Source of the DNA: Erythrobacter sp. KY5
GTDB lineage: Bacteria; Pseudomonadota; Alphaproteobacteria; Sphingomonadales; Sphingomonadaceae
DNA: 64,000 bases
Assembly: GCF_003264115.1 (NCBI RefSeq)
Contig: NZ_CP021912.1
Span: forward strand, 1,409,001-1,473,000
Direction: 5' to 3'
In this document: positions 8,473-16,906 of the stretch, piece after piece
Numbering within the stretch: the stretch's first letter is position 1
Layout: every line of letters begins with the position of its first letter
Notes under the pieces: model-generated
Seen by the model: the letters and a program-made list of their open reading frames with translations, nothing else
The model's database searches: none
Told to the model about the DNA's origin: nothing
Position numbers and translations under genes: made by a program

Positions 8473-8798
8473 AAGTCACATTTATCGACCCGCGCGGCAA
8501 CGCCATCGAATGCGAGACGGAAGCGGGAGAAAACCTCCTGAAGGTCGGGCAGGCAGCCGGACTTCCGCTCGAAGGGACGTGCGAAGGGCAGATGGCCTGT
8601 TCGACCTGCCATGTGATCGTCGCGGCTGAATGGTGCGACAAGCTTGCCGAAGCTTCGGAAGAAGAGGAAGATATGCTCGATTTCGCCGCCGGCGCGCGGC
8701 GCACCTCGCGCCTGTCGTGCCAGATCGACCTCACGCCAGAGCTTGACGGGCTCACGGTCAGCGTGCCCGGCGAAAGCCACGACGCGAGGCGGATGTAG
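8463..8798 (+). CDS. 2Fe-2S ferredoxin (ISC-type)
   Basis: 111 aa with the adrenodoxin/Fdx cysteine pattern C40-x5-C46-x2-C49...C86 (TCEGQMACSTCHV and RLSCQ). It should carry electrons for Fe-S assembly or a monooxygenase; next to two desulfurases the first is more likely. GTG start at 8463 with AAGGAG upstream, overlapping the end of the second desulfurase. Full length for the family. Confidence 0.9.
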   Translation: MGLKVTFIDPRGNAIECETEAGENLLKVGQAAGLPLEGTCEGQMACSTCHVIVAAEWCDKLAEASEEEEDMLDFAAGARRTSRLSCQIDLTPELDGLTVSVPGESHDARRM

Positions 8799-8804
8799 CT
8801 GCGC

Positions 8805-9587
8805 ATGACCTTGCAGGAACGCGCCAAAGCGCTGGTCGAGACGCGCGGCTTTGAGCGCTTCATCATCACCATCATCGTCATCAACGCGATCGGTCTGGGG
8901 CTGGAAACATCCTCCGAAGTCATGGCGGCAGCGGGCGGGATCGTGTCGCTGCTCGACAGGATTGCGCTCGCGATTTTCGTAGTCGAACTTTCGATCAAGC
9001 TGTTCGCTTACCGCCTTGCCTTCTTCAAGAATGGCTGGAACGTCTTCGACTTCGTGATCGTGGGCGCTGCTTTGCTGCCGGCGGGCGACCAGTTCTCGGT
9101 CCTGCGCGCGCTTCGTATTCTTCGGGCATTGCGGCTCATCTCGGTCGTACCCAGCATGCGCAAGGTTATCCTTGGCCTTTTCCGCGCCATCCCGAGCATC
9201 GGGACCGTGATCGTGATGCTGCTCCTGCTTTTCTACATCAGCGCAGTCATGACGACGAAGCTGTTCGGTGCGGCCTTCCCGGAGTGGTTCGGCAACCTTG
9301 GGGCTTCGCTCTATTCGCTGTTCCAGATCATGACGCTTGAAAGCTGGTCGATGGGGATCGTGCGCCCGGTGATGGAGCAGTTCCCTTACGCTTGGGCGTT
9401 TTTCGTGCCTTTCATTCTGCTCACCAGCTTTATCGTTCTCAACCTGTTCATCGGTGTGATCGTGAATGCCATGGCGGAGGCGACCGAAGACGAGGCGCAT
9501 GGTGAGCGCGAGGAAATCATCCATCAGCTCAAGATGCTGCGCGACGATGTCGCCGCGCTACGCAAAGAGCGAGACGCGCCGGACTGA
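8805..9587 (+). CDS. Voltage-gated sodium channel, NaVBac/NavAb type
   Basis: 260 aa, a single six-helix domain that would assemble as a tetramer in the inner membrane. S4 shows arginines at every third position (R101, R104, R107, R110 in LRALRILRALR). The pore loop carries TLESWSM (177-183), the high-field-strength selectivity filter of bacterial Na+ channels. The S6 region (VPFILLTSFIVLNLFIGVIV) is followed by a Glu-rich neck and a short coiled coil (about 232-256). It starts 6 bp after the ferredoxin gene and may share its transcript. Such channels occur in marine and alkaliphilic bacteria. Confidence 0.92.
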   Translation: MTLQERAKALVETRGFERFIITIIVINAIGLGLETSSEVMAAAGGIVSLLDRIALAIFVVELSIKLFAYRLAFFKNGWNVFDFVIVGAALLPAGDQFSVLRALRILRALRLISVVPSMRKVILGLFRAIPSIGTVIVMLLLLFYISAVMTTKLFGAAFPEWFGNLGASLYSLFQIMTLESWSMGIVRPVMEQFPYAWAFFVPFILLTSFIVLNLFIGVIVNAMAEATEDEAHGEREEIIHQLKMLRDDVAALRKERDAPD

Positions 9588-9603
9588 CCGCAGTTACACA
9601 CGC

Positions 9604-9638
9604 AAAAACCCCGCCGCGCTTGGAGGGGCACGGCGGGG
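9604..9638 (-). terminator. Intrinsic terminator after the DJ-1/PfpI gene
   Basis: On the minus strand an 8-bp GC stem (CCCCGCCG/CGGCGGGG, arms at 9631-9638 and 9609-9616) is followed by TTTTT (9608-9604). The hairpin could also help end plus-strand transcription from the channel gene. Confidence 0.8.
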
Positions 9639-9743
9639 AAGGGAGCCGATGGCCGACCCCATGAAGGGGTGCGCCAAGGGCCGACCATAACTCCACATCT
9701 TTGAACAAAGGCGCGGTGTCAGGCCTTGAGGTGTTCGTCTGGA

Positions 9744-10298
9744 TCAGGCGTTTTCGAGAACGCGGTCAGCTTCGCTCGAAATCGTCGTTGCATCCATCAG
9801 CGCTTCGGTGAAGGCGGGGACGTCGTTCGGATTGCGGCTCGTGATGATGTTGCCATCGACCGCTACGCGGGCGTCGATTACTTCACCGCCTGCATTTTCA
9901 AGGTCGGTGCGGATCGAGGGCCAGCCGGTCACGGTCTTGCCGTCGACGAGATCGGCTTCGATCAGAAGCCACGGTGCGTGACAGATCGCTGCGATCGGCT
10001 TGCCGGCATTGTCGAATTCCTTGATCAGGTTGATCACCGATTCCTCCATGCGAAGGATGTCGGGATTCATCTGGCCGCCCGGCAGAAGCAGCGCGTGATA
10101 GTCGCCAACGCTCACTTCATCGATGGTCAGGTCGACAGGCACGCTTTCGCCCCAGTCGCCATCTTCCCAGCCCTTGATCTCGCCATCTTCGAGGCTTGCG
10201 ACGATGGTTTCGGCGCCTGCTTCTTCAAGCATCTGTTTGGGCTGCATAAGCTCCGATTGTTCAAAGCCATTGGTTGCGACGATAAGTACGCGTTTCAT
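9744..10298 (-). CDS. DJ-1/PfpI family protein (type 1 glutamine amidotransferase-like)
   Basis: 184 aa, full length for PfpI/YhbO-type proteins. The nucleophile elbow is AAICHAPWLL with C106 and H107; an acidic residue in GFEQSEL near residue 13 fits the usual Glu partner. LLPGGQMNPD forms the oxyanion loop. Members act as chaperone, deglycase or protease-like stress proteins and the exact activity is debated. It is monocistronic, ended by a strong terminator, and divergent from parC. Confidence 0.88.
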   Translation of the reverse strand: MKRVLIVATNGFEQSELMQPKQMLEEAGAETIVASLEDGEIKGWEDGDWGESVPVDLTIDEVSVGDYHALLLPGGQMNPDILRMEESVINLIKEFDNAGKPIAAICHAPWLLIEADLVDGKTVTGWPSIRTDLENAGGEVIDARVAVDGNIITSRNPNDVPAFTEALMDATTISSEADRVLENA

Positions 10299-10468
10299 GT
10301 CTGTATCCCTTCATTGGTGTGTCTGTGTACGTCTAAGCTACAAAGACCGGGGCCTTTGCGTTCCAAATCCGCCGATTGCCCGTGCCAGAGATGAGATCAG
10401 CGGGAGATGCGCCTTTCCCTGTGGAAACGCCTCTCCACCCACCGGCAAGGCGTTGCTAAGCGGGTGGG

Positions 10469-12763
10469 ATGGCTGAACCCACGACTACCGATGATTCTGA
10501 TGAATTCGACACGATCGTCGATGCGCCGTTCGATGCGGCATTGTCCGAACGATACCTTGTCTATGCGCTCTCGACGATCACCGCGCGCTCGCTGCCGGAC
10601 CTGCGTGACGGGCTGAAGCCGGTTCACCGGCGGCTGCTGTGGACCATGCGCCAGCTGAAGCTCGCGCCAGACAGCACGTTCAAGAAATCCGCGCGCGTCG
10701 TGGGTGAGGTGATCGGTAAGTATCACCCGCATGGCGACACCGCCGCTTATGACGCGATGGTCCGTCTCGCTCAGGATTTCTCGCTGCGCTATCCGCTGGT
10801 CGAAGGGCAGGGCAATTTCGGCAATATCGATGGCGATAACGCCGCCGCCTACCGCTACACCGAAGCGCGTCTGACCAAGACCGCGATCCAGCTGATGGAC
10901 GGGCTGGATGCGGGCACGGTTGATTTCATCCCGACCTATAATGGCGAAGAGGAAGAGCCCGAGCTTATGCCGGGGCTGTTCCCCAACCTGCTCGGCAACG
11001 GGGCGAGCGGGATTGCGGTGGGCATGGCGACCAACATCCCTTCGCACAATGTCGCCGAAGTGATCGACGCGACGCTTGAGCTGATCGACAATCCGCATGT
11101 CGAGCATGAACGCCTGATGGAGCTTATGCCGGGGCCGGACTTTGCCACCGGCGGTCAGCTGGTCGACAGCGCGCAGGTGTTGTCCGAAGCATACCGCACC
11201 GGGCGCGGGTCTTTCCGCCTGCGCGGCGTGTTCCACGCGCCCGAAGCCGAAAAGGCCGAGGACCAGGCTGCAGGGATCGAGCGGCTGGGCGGTGGCCAGT
11301 GGCAGCTGGTGATCTCCGAAATTCCCTATCAGGTCGCCAAGGGCAAGCTGATCGAACAGATCGCGCAGGCGATCGCGGACAAGAAGCTGCCGATCCTGGA
11401 AGATGTGCGCGACGAGAGCGATGAGAGCATCCGCATCGTGCTCATTCCGCGCAGCCGCAATGTCGATCCGGAATTGCTGAAAGAGTCGATCTTCAAGCTG
11501 ACCGATATGGAGACCCGCTTCGGGCTCAACATGAACGTGCTCGACGCGACGCGCACGCCTATGGTGATGGGTCTGAAAGAGCTGCTCCAGAACTGGACCG
11601 CCTCGCAGATCGAGATCCTCCAGCGGCGCACGCAGCACCGTCTCGACCAGATCGCGCGGCGGCTGGAACTGGTCGAGGGATATATCATCGCGTTCCTCAA
11701 CCTCGACCGGGTGATCGAGATCATCCGTTACGAGGATGAGCCCAAACAGGTGATGATGGCCGAATTCAGCCTCACCGACCGACAGGCCGAGGCGATCCTC
11801 AACATGCGCCTACGGTCCTTGCGCAAGCTTGAGGAGATGGAGCTCAAGCAGGAGAAGAGCGACCTTCTGGCCGAGCAGGACGACCTGAACAAGCTGCTCG
11901 AAAGCCCGGCCCGCCAGCGGACGCGATTGAAGAAAGACCTGCGCACACTCCGCAAGGATTATGCCGAAGACACCGCGCTGGGTGCCCGCCGCACGCGGAT
12001 CGAGGAAGCCGCTCCGGCGGTTGAATTCAGTATGGACGCGATGATCGAGAAGGAGCCGGTCACGGTCATCCTGTCGCAAAAGGGCTGGATCCGGGCGGCC
12101 AGAGGCCACGTCGATCTGAGCCAAGAGTTCAAATACAAGGAAGGCGACGCGCTCGCCTACATCCTTCACGCGCAGACCACCGACAAGCTGCTGATCGCAG
12201 GCAGCGATGGGCGGTTCTACACGCTGGGCGCGGACAAGCTGCCGGGCGCGCGCGGGTTTGGCGAGCCGGTGAGGACGATGGTCGACCTGCCCGCCGAAAC
12301 GCAGATCGCCGCGATGCTGGTGCACAAGGAGGGCGGCCGACTGCTGCTCGCATCCAGCAACGGCAAGGGCTTTATCGCCGAGACCAAGGAACTGCTGGCC
12401 GAAACAAAGAAGGGCAAGCAGGTCGTCAACCTCAAGGGCGATGCAAGGCTTCAGGTCATTCGCGAAGTGCCCGAGAACCACGACCACGTCGCGGCAGTGG
12501 GCGAGAACCGCAAGCTGATCGTCTTCAATCTTGAGGAAATGCCGATCATGGCGCGCGGGCAGGGCGTGATGCTGCAACGCTATCGCGATGGCGGACTGTC
12601 GGATGCGACGACCTTCGTGCTGGAAGACGGCCTCAGCTGGCAGATGGGCGGATCGGGCGAACGGACCCGGACCGAGAACGAGATCTGGCAATGGAAGGTC
12701 GCGCGCGGTGCAGCGGGAAGACTGCCGCCGCAGGGCTTTCCGAAGAATAACCGTTTCCTTTGA
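10469..12763 (+). CDS. parC: DNA topoisomerase IV subunit A
   Basis: 764 aa. It matches ParC through [16 protein letters not shown], the quinolone-determining stretch [17 protein letters not shown] and the active-site tyrosine Y130 in [10 protein letters not shown]. The GyrA/ParC breakage-reunion domain runs to about residue 500, followed by a shortened beta-pinwheel C-terminal domain. The length and the lack of a full set of GyrA-box repeats favour ParC over GyrA. The position equivalent to E. coli ParC Ser80 is threonine (T91), and Glu84 is aspartate. Decatenates daughter chromosomes with ParE, which is not in this window. Confidence 0.92.
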   Translation: MAEPTTTDDSDEFDTIVDAPFDAALSERYLVYALSTITARSLPDLRDGLKPVHRRLLWTMRQLKLAPDSTFKKSARVVGEVIGKYHPHGDTAAYDAMVRLAQDFSLRYPLVEGQGNFGNIDGDNAAAYRYTEARLTKTAIQLMDGLDAGTVDFIPTYNGEEEEPELMPGLFPNLLGNGASGIAVGMATNIPSHNVAEVIDATLELIDNPHVEHERLMELMPGPDFATGGQLVDSAQVLSEAYRTGRGSFRLRGVFHAPEAEKAEDQAAGIERLGGGQWQLVISEIPYQVAKGKLIEQIAQAIADKKLPILEDVRDESDESIRIVLIPRSRNVDPELLKESIFKLTDMETRFGLNMNVLDATRTPMVMGLKELLQNWTASQIEILQRRTQHRLDQIARRLELVEGYIIAFLNLDRVIEIIRYEDEPKQVMMAEFSLTDRQAEAILNMRLRSLRKLEEMELKQEKSDLLAEQDDLNKLLESPARQRTRLKKDLRTLRKDYAEDTALGARRTRIEEAAPAVEFSMDAMIEKEPVTVILSQKGWIRAARGHVDLSQEFKYKEGDALAYILHAQTTDKLLIAGSDGRFYTLGADKLPGARGFGEPVRTMVDLPAETQIAAMLVHKEGGRLLLASSNGKGFIAETKELLAETKKGKQVVNLKGDARLQVIREVPENHDHVAAVGENRKLIVFNLEEMPIMARGQGVMLQRYRDGGLSDATTFVLEDGLSWQMGGSGERTRTENEIWQWKVARGAAGRLPPQGFPKNNRFL

Positions 12764-12770
12764 ACCTAGC

Positions 12771-12887
12771 CGTCATTGCGAGCGCCCGCAGGGCGCGCGG
12801 CAATCCATGGGTCGAACTTATCAACTCGCGAAAGCTAGATAGATTGCGCGATGGATTGCTTCGTCGCTGACGCTCCTCGCAATGACG
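12771..12887. repeat. Palindromic intergenic repeat (CGTCATTGCGAG type)
   Basis: Terminal arms CGTCATTGCGAG (12771-12782) and CTCGCAATGACG (12876-12887) are perfect 12-bp inverted repeats. Inside them CAATCCAT (12801-12808) and ATGGATTG (12851-12858) also pair, and GCGCCC/GGCGC forms a small hairpin at 12782-12796. This nested layout resembles dispersed palindromic REP/MITE-like elements known from many bacterial genomes. No open frame inside. Confidence 0.75.
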
Positions 12888-12924
12888 AAGATGAACAAGC
12901 GGGTTGAACAGGCTACTTCCAAAC

Positions 12925-12960
12925 AAAAAGCCGCAGTCACCATCCCCGATGACCGCGGCT
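12925..12960 (-). terminator. Intrinsic terminator after the PRC-barrel-like exported protein
   Basis: Read on the minus strand, AGCCGCGGTCA pairs with TGACTGCGGCT (11 bp with one G-T wobble; arms 12950-12960 and 12929-12939), followed by a T-rich tail at 12928-12921. It lies between the convergent ends of parC and the exported-protein gene. Confidence 0.8.
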
Positions 12961-13005
12961 CTTGTAAGACCCTCTTTCGAAGGCCCTTGCAATTTTAAGT
13001 GAGCG

Positions 13006-13584
13006 TTACTCGCTCGCGCCTGCCGTATCTTCGCTTTCGGCTGCCTTGGCCGCGGCCTGTGCCGGGGTCAGGATTTCAGCGCCTTCAGGAACGGCAGTGG
13101 TGTTCGCGGTCAGCTGTTCCATCGAATACAGAGCCATCAGCTGGCCGTTTGCATCCGTTGCGAAAGCTTCGCGGGTGAGGGTAACGATGCCGCCGTCATT
13201 CTTCACGATGACGGTGTCTTCGCTGTCGACGGTGTAGATGACACCGGCGGGCATGCCGTCTGCGCTCATGACCGTCGCGCCTTCGGTGAGAGCGGCGTCA
13301 CGCGCTGCATTGGCCTGAGCGACCTGCTGGTCCATCATGCCGTCGATCTGCGCCTTGGTGGCGTTGACGGTCCACTTGCCTTCGCGTTCTGCGAGGAGGT
13401 TTGCGGGCAGCGGGGCGGCGTGCTTGCCGGTGTTGACGGTGACGATGCCGTCGGCGTTGGCTTCGACGGTGCCGATGGGCGCGTCGTCATTGCCGTAAAC
13501 GGTCGCGCCAACATCTTGGGCGTTCGCTGCGATCGGGGTCACAGCCATGGCGGTGGCCAGGACAGCCAGCTTTGCAAACTTCAT
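13006..13584 (-). CDS. Exported protein with two PRC-barrel-like repeats
   Basis: 192 aa. A clear Sec signal peptide (MKFAKLAVLATAMAVTPIAANAQ) is followed by two related segments of about 57 residues, each opening GATV and continuing with an 'intrinsic property' strand (GNDDAPIGTVEAN, SADGMPAGVIYTV). This suggests tandem PRC-barrel-like folds. The tail is Ala/Glu-rich. I set the start at 13584, where GGAGAG precedes the ATG; the longer open frame adds 68 residues of non-coding-like sequence. The next 263 bp upstream hold its promoter. Periplasmic; function unknown. Confidence 0.75.
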   Translation of the reverse strand: MKFAKLAVLATAMAVTPIAANAQDVGATVYGNDDAPIGTVEANADGIVTVNTGKHAAPLPANLLAEREGKWTVNATKAQIDGMMDQQVAQANAARDAALTEGATVMSADGMPAGVIYTVDSEDTVIVKNDGGIVTLTREAFATDANGQLMALYSMEQLTANTTAVPEGAEILTPAQAAAKAAESEDTAGASE

Positions 13585-13847
13585 AGTGATAACTCTCCAG
13601 TTACTGTATTCCTCGGATGGCCGCCGTATGATGAGAGGGCAGCGCGCGCATGAAGAACTTACTGGTTCACGGCGCTCAAAACCGGCGCGTATACCTGATG
13701 GCAGTCCAACAGCGATGGAAGCGCGCAACAACCGATAAACGGCCAGGGCGCAGTGCGGTTCCCTAACGGCACGGGGCCAAATTGACAAGTCGATGACTTG
13801 AACCCCTGTCTAGGGAAGCCCGACTGAAGCTCACCTTAACGTAAAGG

Positions 13848-15038
13848 TCAGGCGGAAAATCCCGCCTGTTCAAGCTCTTCGCCAAGCAGCGCTTGGACCC
13901 GGTCTTCGGCGGGGAAGCCTTCCCTGACCCAACGCTTTTCGACGAGTTGAAGGATGCGCGCGACGTCCGGACCCGCTGCTACCCCGCGCGCGACGATCGC
14001 GCCGCCTTTGAGCGGGAAGGTCGGAGCCTGCCAATCGGCGATGGTCGTCGCGTCTTCGCCCAGCAGCAACAGACGGTCCACCGCAAACGCAGTCCCCAGC
14101 TCATAGGCGAGCACCTTGTGGCTGCTGATATCGTGTCCGAGCCTTTCGGATGCGGAGACAAGCTGCGCACGCTGAGCCCGGGACAGACGCAAGCGGGCCG
14201 CGACCCCTTCGGCGACGTCGGGGGAGGGCGGCAGCAGTGTCGCAAGACGGCGGATCGGATCGGCAGCAAAGCCTTGCTCGGCCTCGCGCTCGATCAGCTC
14301 GCGCAATTGTTCCACATGTCGCAGCGCGGTTTCGGGCAGGATCACGCGCAGCACTGCGCGGTCGAACATGCGCTCTAAAGTTGCGCCTGGATCGGGGAGG
14401 GAGAGGAGCTTGAGCAGTTCATCAGCGACCCTTTCCCGGCTGAGGCCCTTGAGCGTTGCCGACAGATCGGCGCAGGCTTCTTCGGCTTCCTTGTCGAGTT
14501 CGGCACCAAATCGCGCCTGAAACCGGTAATAGCGCAGGATCCGCAAATGATCCTCCGCAATGCGCTGACGGGCATCGCCGATGAACCGCACGCGCCGTTT
14601 TGCAAGGTCATCGAGACCGGTGAAGTAATCCGATATCTCCAGCGTTTCCGGGTGAGCGTAGAGCGCGTTGATGGTAAAGTCGCGGCGCGCGGCGTCATCG
14701 CGCCACTCGGTCGCAAAGCTAACGGTCGCGCGCCTGCCATCGGTCGCGACATCGCGGCGCAAGGTGGTGACTTCGACCGGTCCGTCTTCGAGGATTGCGG
14801 TGATCGTCCCATGGTCGATGCCTGTCGGAACGGTGCGGATACCCGCTTCGCGGCACAGATCGATCACCTGATCGGGCGTGTGGATCGTCGCGCAGTCAAC
14901 ATCGTGGACGTCGACGCCCAGCAAAGTGTCGCGCACCGCTCCGCCGACCCAGCGCATATTGTCCGCGCCAAGCGCAGCGGTGAGCGCGGCAAGGCCTTCG
15001 CGGCGGGGCCATTCGGCGTTTTGAAGCGGGTTGGTCAC
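13848..15038 (-). CDS. CCA tRNA nucleotidyltransferase / poly(A) polymerase family
   Basis: 396 aa class II nucleotidyltransferase that repairs or adds the 3' CCA of tRNAs. Visible motifs are RWVGGAVRDTLLG, the metal-binding DVDCATIHTPD, RRDFTINALYAHP and AEDHLRILRYYRFQARFG. The C-terminal half is an alpha-helical RNA-binding region without an obvious HD domain. It is last in a minus-strand operon DUF1285 - NUDIX - CCA, 58 nt after the NUDIX gene; this order is common in alphaproteobacteria. Confidence 0.92.
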   Translation of the reverse strand: MTNPLQNAEWPRREGLAALTAALGADNMRWVGGAVRDTLLGVDVHDVDCATIHTPDQVIDLCREAGIRTVPTGIDHGTITAILEDGPVEVTTLRRDVATDGRRATVSFATEWRDDAARRDFTINALYAHPETLEISDYFTGLDDLAKRRVRFIGDARQRIAEDHLRILRYYRFQARFGAELDKEAEEACADLSATLKGLSRERVADELLKLLSLPDPGATLERMFDRAVLRVILPETALRHVEQLRELIEREAEQGFAADPIRRLATLLPPSPDVAEGVAARLRLSRAQRAQLVSASERLGHDISSHKVLAYELGTAFAVDRLLLLGEDATTIADWQAPTFPLKGGAIVARGVAAGPDVARILQLVEKRWVREGFPAEDRVQALLGEELEQAGFSA

Positions 15039-15096
15039 GGCTTTGTCCGCTAATCCAAGACAAGGGTTAAAAACAAGCGCTCGAATGACCCTGCGC

Positions 15097-15696
15097 TCAC
15101 CGCAGGCGAGAGGCGTCGATGCGTTTCGACAGGTTCATGATGATCGCGGCGGTGACGCCCCAGATGCGAAAGCCGTCGTAATCCATCTCCAGATAGCGCC
15201 GCATCTTCCCGCGCCAGAAGACCTCGTTCATGGACCAGTTTTCAGCGTCGAGCAGAAGGTCGAGCGGCGCTTCGAACCATGCGGCGACTTCGGATGGGCT
15301 GGGTTCGAGCGGCAGATCGGGCGGGACGACGCCGACCACCGGGGTCACGTCAAAGCCCGTTCCGGTCTGGTAGAGATCGGTGGTGCCGATCAGGCGCACC
15401 TCGCTGCGGGGCAGAGCGAGCTCCTCCTCAGCTTCGCGAAGGGCGGCGGTTACCACGTCCTCGCCTCTGTCGACCTTGCCGCCGGGAAAGGCGACTTGGC
15501 CGGGATGATCGCGCATATCGTTGGGGCGCTGGGTCAGCAGCACGCCGGGCCGATCGCGCTCTGTAATCGCTATCAGCACTGCGGCCGGTGTCTGACGTTC
15601 GGTCTGCGCGAAGGCCGCGTCGGTCAAAAGGCCATCGACGTCGTGCGAATGGCCTTCTTCGAACAGCGACGAGAGCGTGTCGAAAAGCTCGCCCAA
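15097..15696 (-). CDS. NUDIX hydrolase, CoA pyrophosphatase-like
   Basis: 199 aa. The NUDIX box reads GGKVDRGEDVVTAALREAEEEL and is preceded by LLTQRPNDMRDHPGQVAFPGG, the extra UPF0035-type signature of CoA diphosphatases. It would cleave CoA or related nucleotides to 4'-phosphopantetheine and 3',5'-ADP. It starts 5 nt after the DUF1285 stop and precedes the CCA-transferase gene. Confidence 0.9.
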   Translation of the reverse strand: MGELFDTLSSLFEEGHSHDVDGLLTDAAFAQTERQTPAAVLIAITERDRPGVLLTQRPNDMRDHPGQVAFPGGKVDRGEDVVTAALREAEEELALPRSEVRLIGTTDLYQTGTGFDVTPVVGVVPPDLPLEPSPSEVAAWFEAPLDLLLDAENWSMNEVFWRGKMRRYLEMDYDGFRIWGVTAAIIMNLSKRIDASRLR

Positions 15697-15701
15697 ACGC
15701 C

Positions 15702-16250
15702 TCAGCCCCTCAGCGAGAAGAGCGCACCCTGGCTTGAGACGATCCAGTCATCTCCGCCGGTCTCAAGCGCGATTTCGGCAAGCTGGGTGTAGGTCGAACG
15801 GTTGAGCCGCGCCTCGCAACCGCGCCGGACGTGGAGATAGATGGCGGGCGTGTCGGGATCGCCAGCGACACGCAGCGCATGGTCCGGGCCTGCGATCACG
15901 AGGTCGTCGGTGTTCAGCCTGAAGGCGAGATCGCCTTCGGTCCGGGTGCAATCGACCGCGATGAAGGCGGCGTCCTCGACCTCGATGGTGAGCTTTTCAA
16001 ACGGGGTGACGAGCCAGTGCTGGCCGCTTTCATCGCGGGTCAGCAGGCCTGAAAAGGCGCGCACCATGGCGGGGCGACGGATCGGATCGCCTTCGTGATA
16101 CCATGTGCCGTTCGCTGCGATGCGCATCTGGCTGTCGCCCGATTTCTGCGGTGCCCAGCCTTCGACCGGGGGCAACTTTCGCTGCGCCACCTGCTCGGCG
16201 ATTTGGGCAAGGGTGAGTTCGGCGAGATAGGGAGGGGGTTCGTAGGGCAT
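15702..16250 (-). CDS. DUF1285 domain-containing protein
   Basis: 182 aa, recognised by LPPVEGWAPQKSGDSQMRIAANGTWYHEG and the following GLLTRDESGQHWLVTPFEKL. DUF1285 forms a small beta-rich fold of unknown function. It is the first gene of the operon with the NUDIX hydrolase (5-nt gap) and the CCA transferase. This conserved grouping hints at RNA or nucleotide metabolism, but nothing in the sequence shows an active site. Confidence 0.88.
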   Translation of the reverse strand: MPYEPPPYLAELTLAQIAEQVAQRKLPPVEGWAPQKSGDSQMRIAANGTWYHEGDPIRRPAMVRAFSGLLTRDESGQHWLVTPFEKLTIEVEDAAFIAVDCTRTEGDLAFRLNTDDLVIAGPDHALRVAGDPDTPAIYLHVRRGCEARLNRSTYTQLAEIALETGGDDWIVSSQGALFSLRG

Positions 16251-16322
16251 CGCAGCGTGCGATGGCAGATCAGCGCCATGTAGTGAAGGGGTGTTTGTTA
16301 CCGCACCCGCATCCGCGCTCTT

Positions 16323-16856
16323 TCACTTACCCCACGGCCCCAGCATCCCCTCCGCCGGCATTGCGCCCAGCGCTGCGCCGCGCGCAAGCAGGCGCTCTTG
16401 TTCATAAGGGCCGGGGCATTTCCATCCGCTGGTCGCCGCCGCGCTGAAGCCGAAGCGGCCATAATATTCCGCATCGCCGATCAGGACCTGCGCCAGCGGC
16501 GGCGCGCCGTCGGCGGCCATGCGGCGCTCTGCATCGAGCATCGCGGTCATGAGGCCCACGCCGAACCCTTCGCCCTGCCTTTCGGGCACAACAGCAACCG
16601 GCCCCACCATGACGAGCGGCACAGGGCGTCCCTCCCGATCATGGAGTGCCACCGGCCAGCACTGGATCGTCGCGACCAGCATGTCGTCGGCATCCAATGC
16701 GGCGAAGCTCAAGGCTTCGAGCCAGTTCATGCCCGCACGAATGCGATAGGCGGTGCGCGCATGGCGATCCCCACCGAAGACGCGGTCCAGCAATTGCTCG
16801 ACCATGGCCGGTTCAACCGCGCTCAGCGGAATCAGGGTGGCGGTGTCGTTGCTCAT
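16323..16856 (-). CDS. GNAT family N-acetyltransferase
   Basis: 177 aa with a GNAT core: VGPVAVVPERQGEGFGVGLMTAMLDAERR holds the acetyl-CoA pyrophosphate-binding loop (QGEGFG), followed by IGDAEYYGRFGFSAA, typical of the YhbS-like subgroup. Acceptor substrate unknown. Monocistronic or loosely linked to the DUF1285 operon, 72 nt upstream of it. Confidence 0.88.
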   Translation of the reverse strand: MSNDTATLIPLSAVEPAMVEQLLDRVFGGDRHARTAYRIRAGMNWLEALSFAALDADDMLVATIQCWPVALHDREGRPVPLVMVGPVAVVPERQGEGFGVGLMTAMLDAERRMAADGAPPLAQVLIGDAEYYGRFGFSAAATSGWKCPGPYEQERLLARGAALGAMPAEGMLGPWGK

Positions 16857-16906
16857 CGAGCGGCGCGATTACTCGCTGTGACTGCGGCCTGCAACAAGGC
16901 GAGCAA

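Noticed and set aside
10397..11638. 413-codon minus-strand frame across parC
   Set aside because: Antisense to the ParC active-site region, with low-complexity His/Asp/Gln-rich sequence and no family features.
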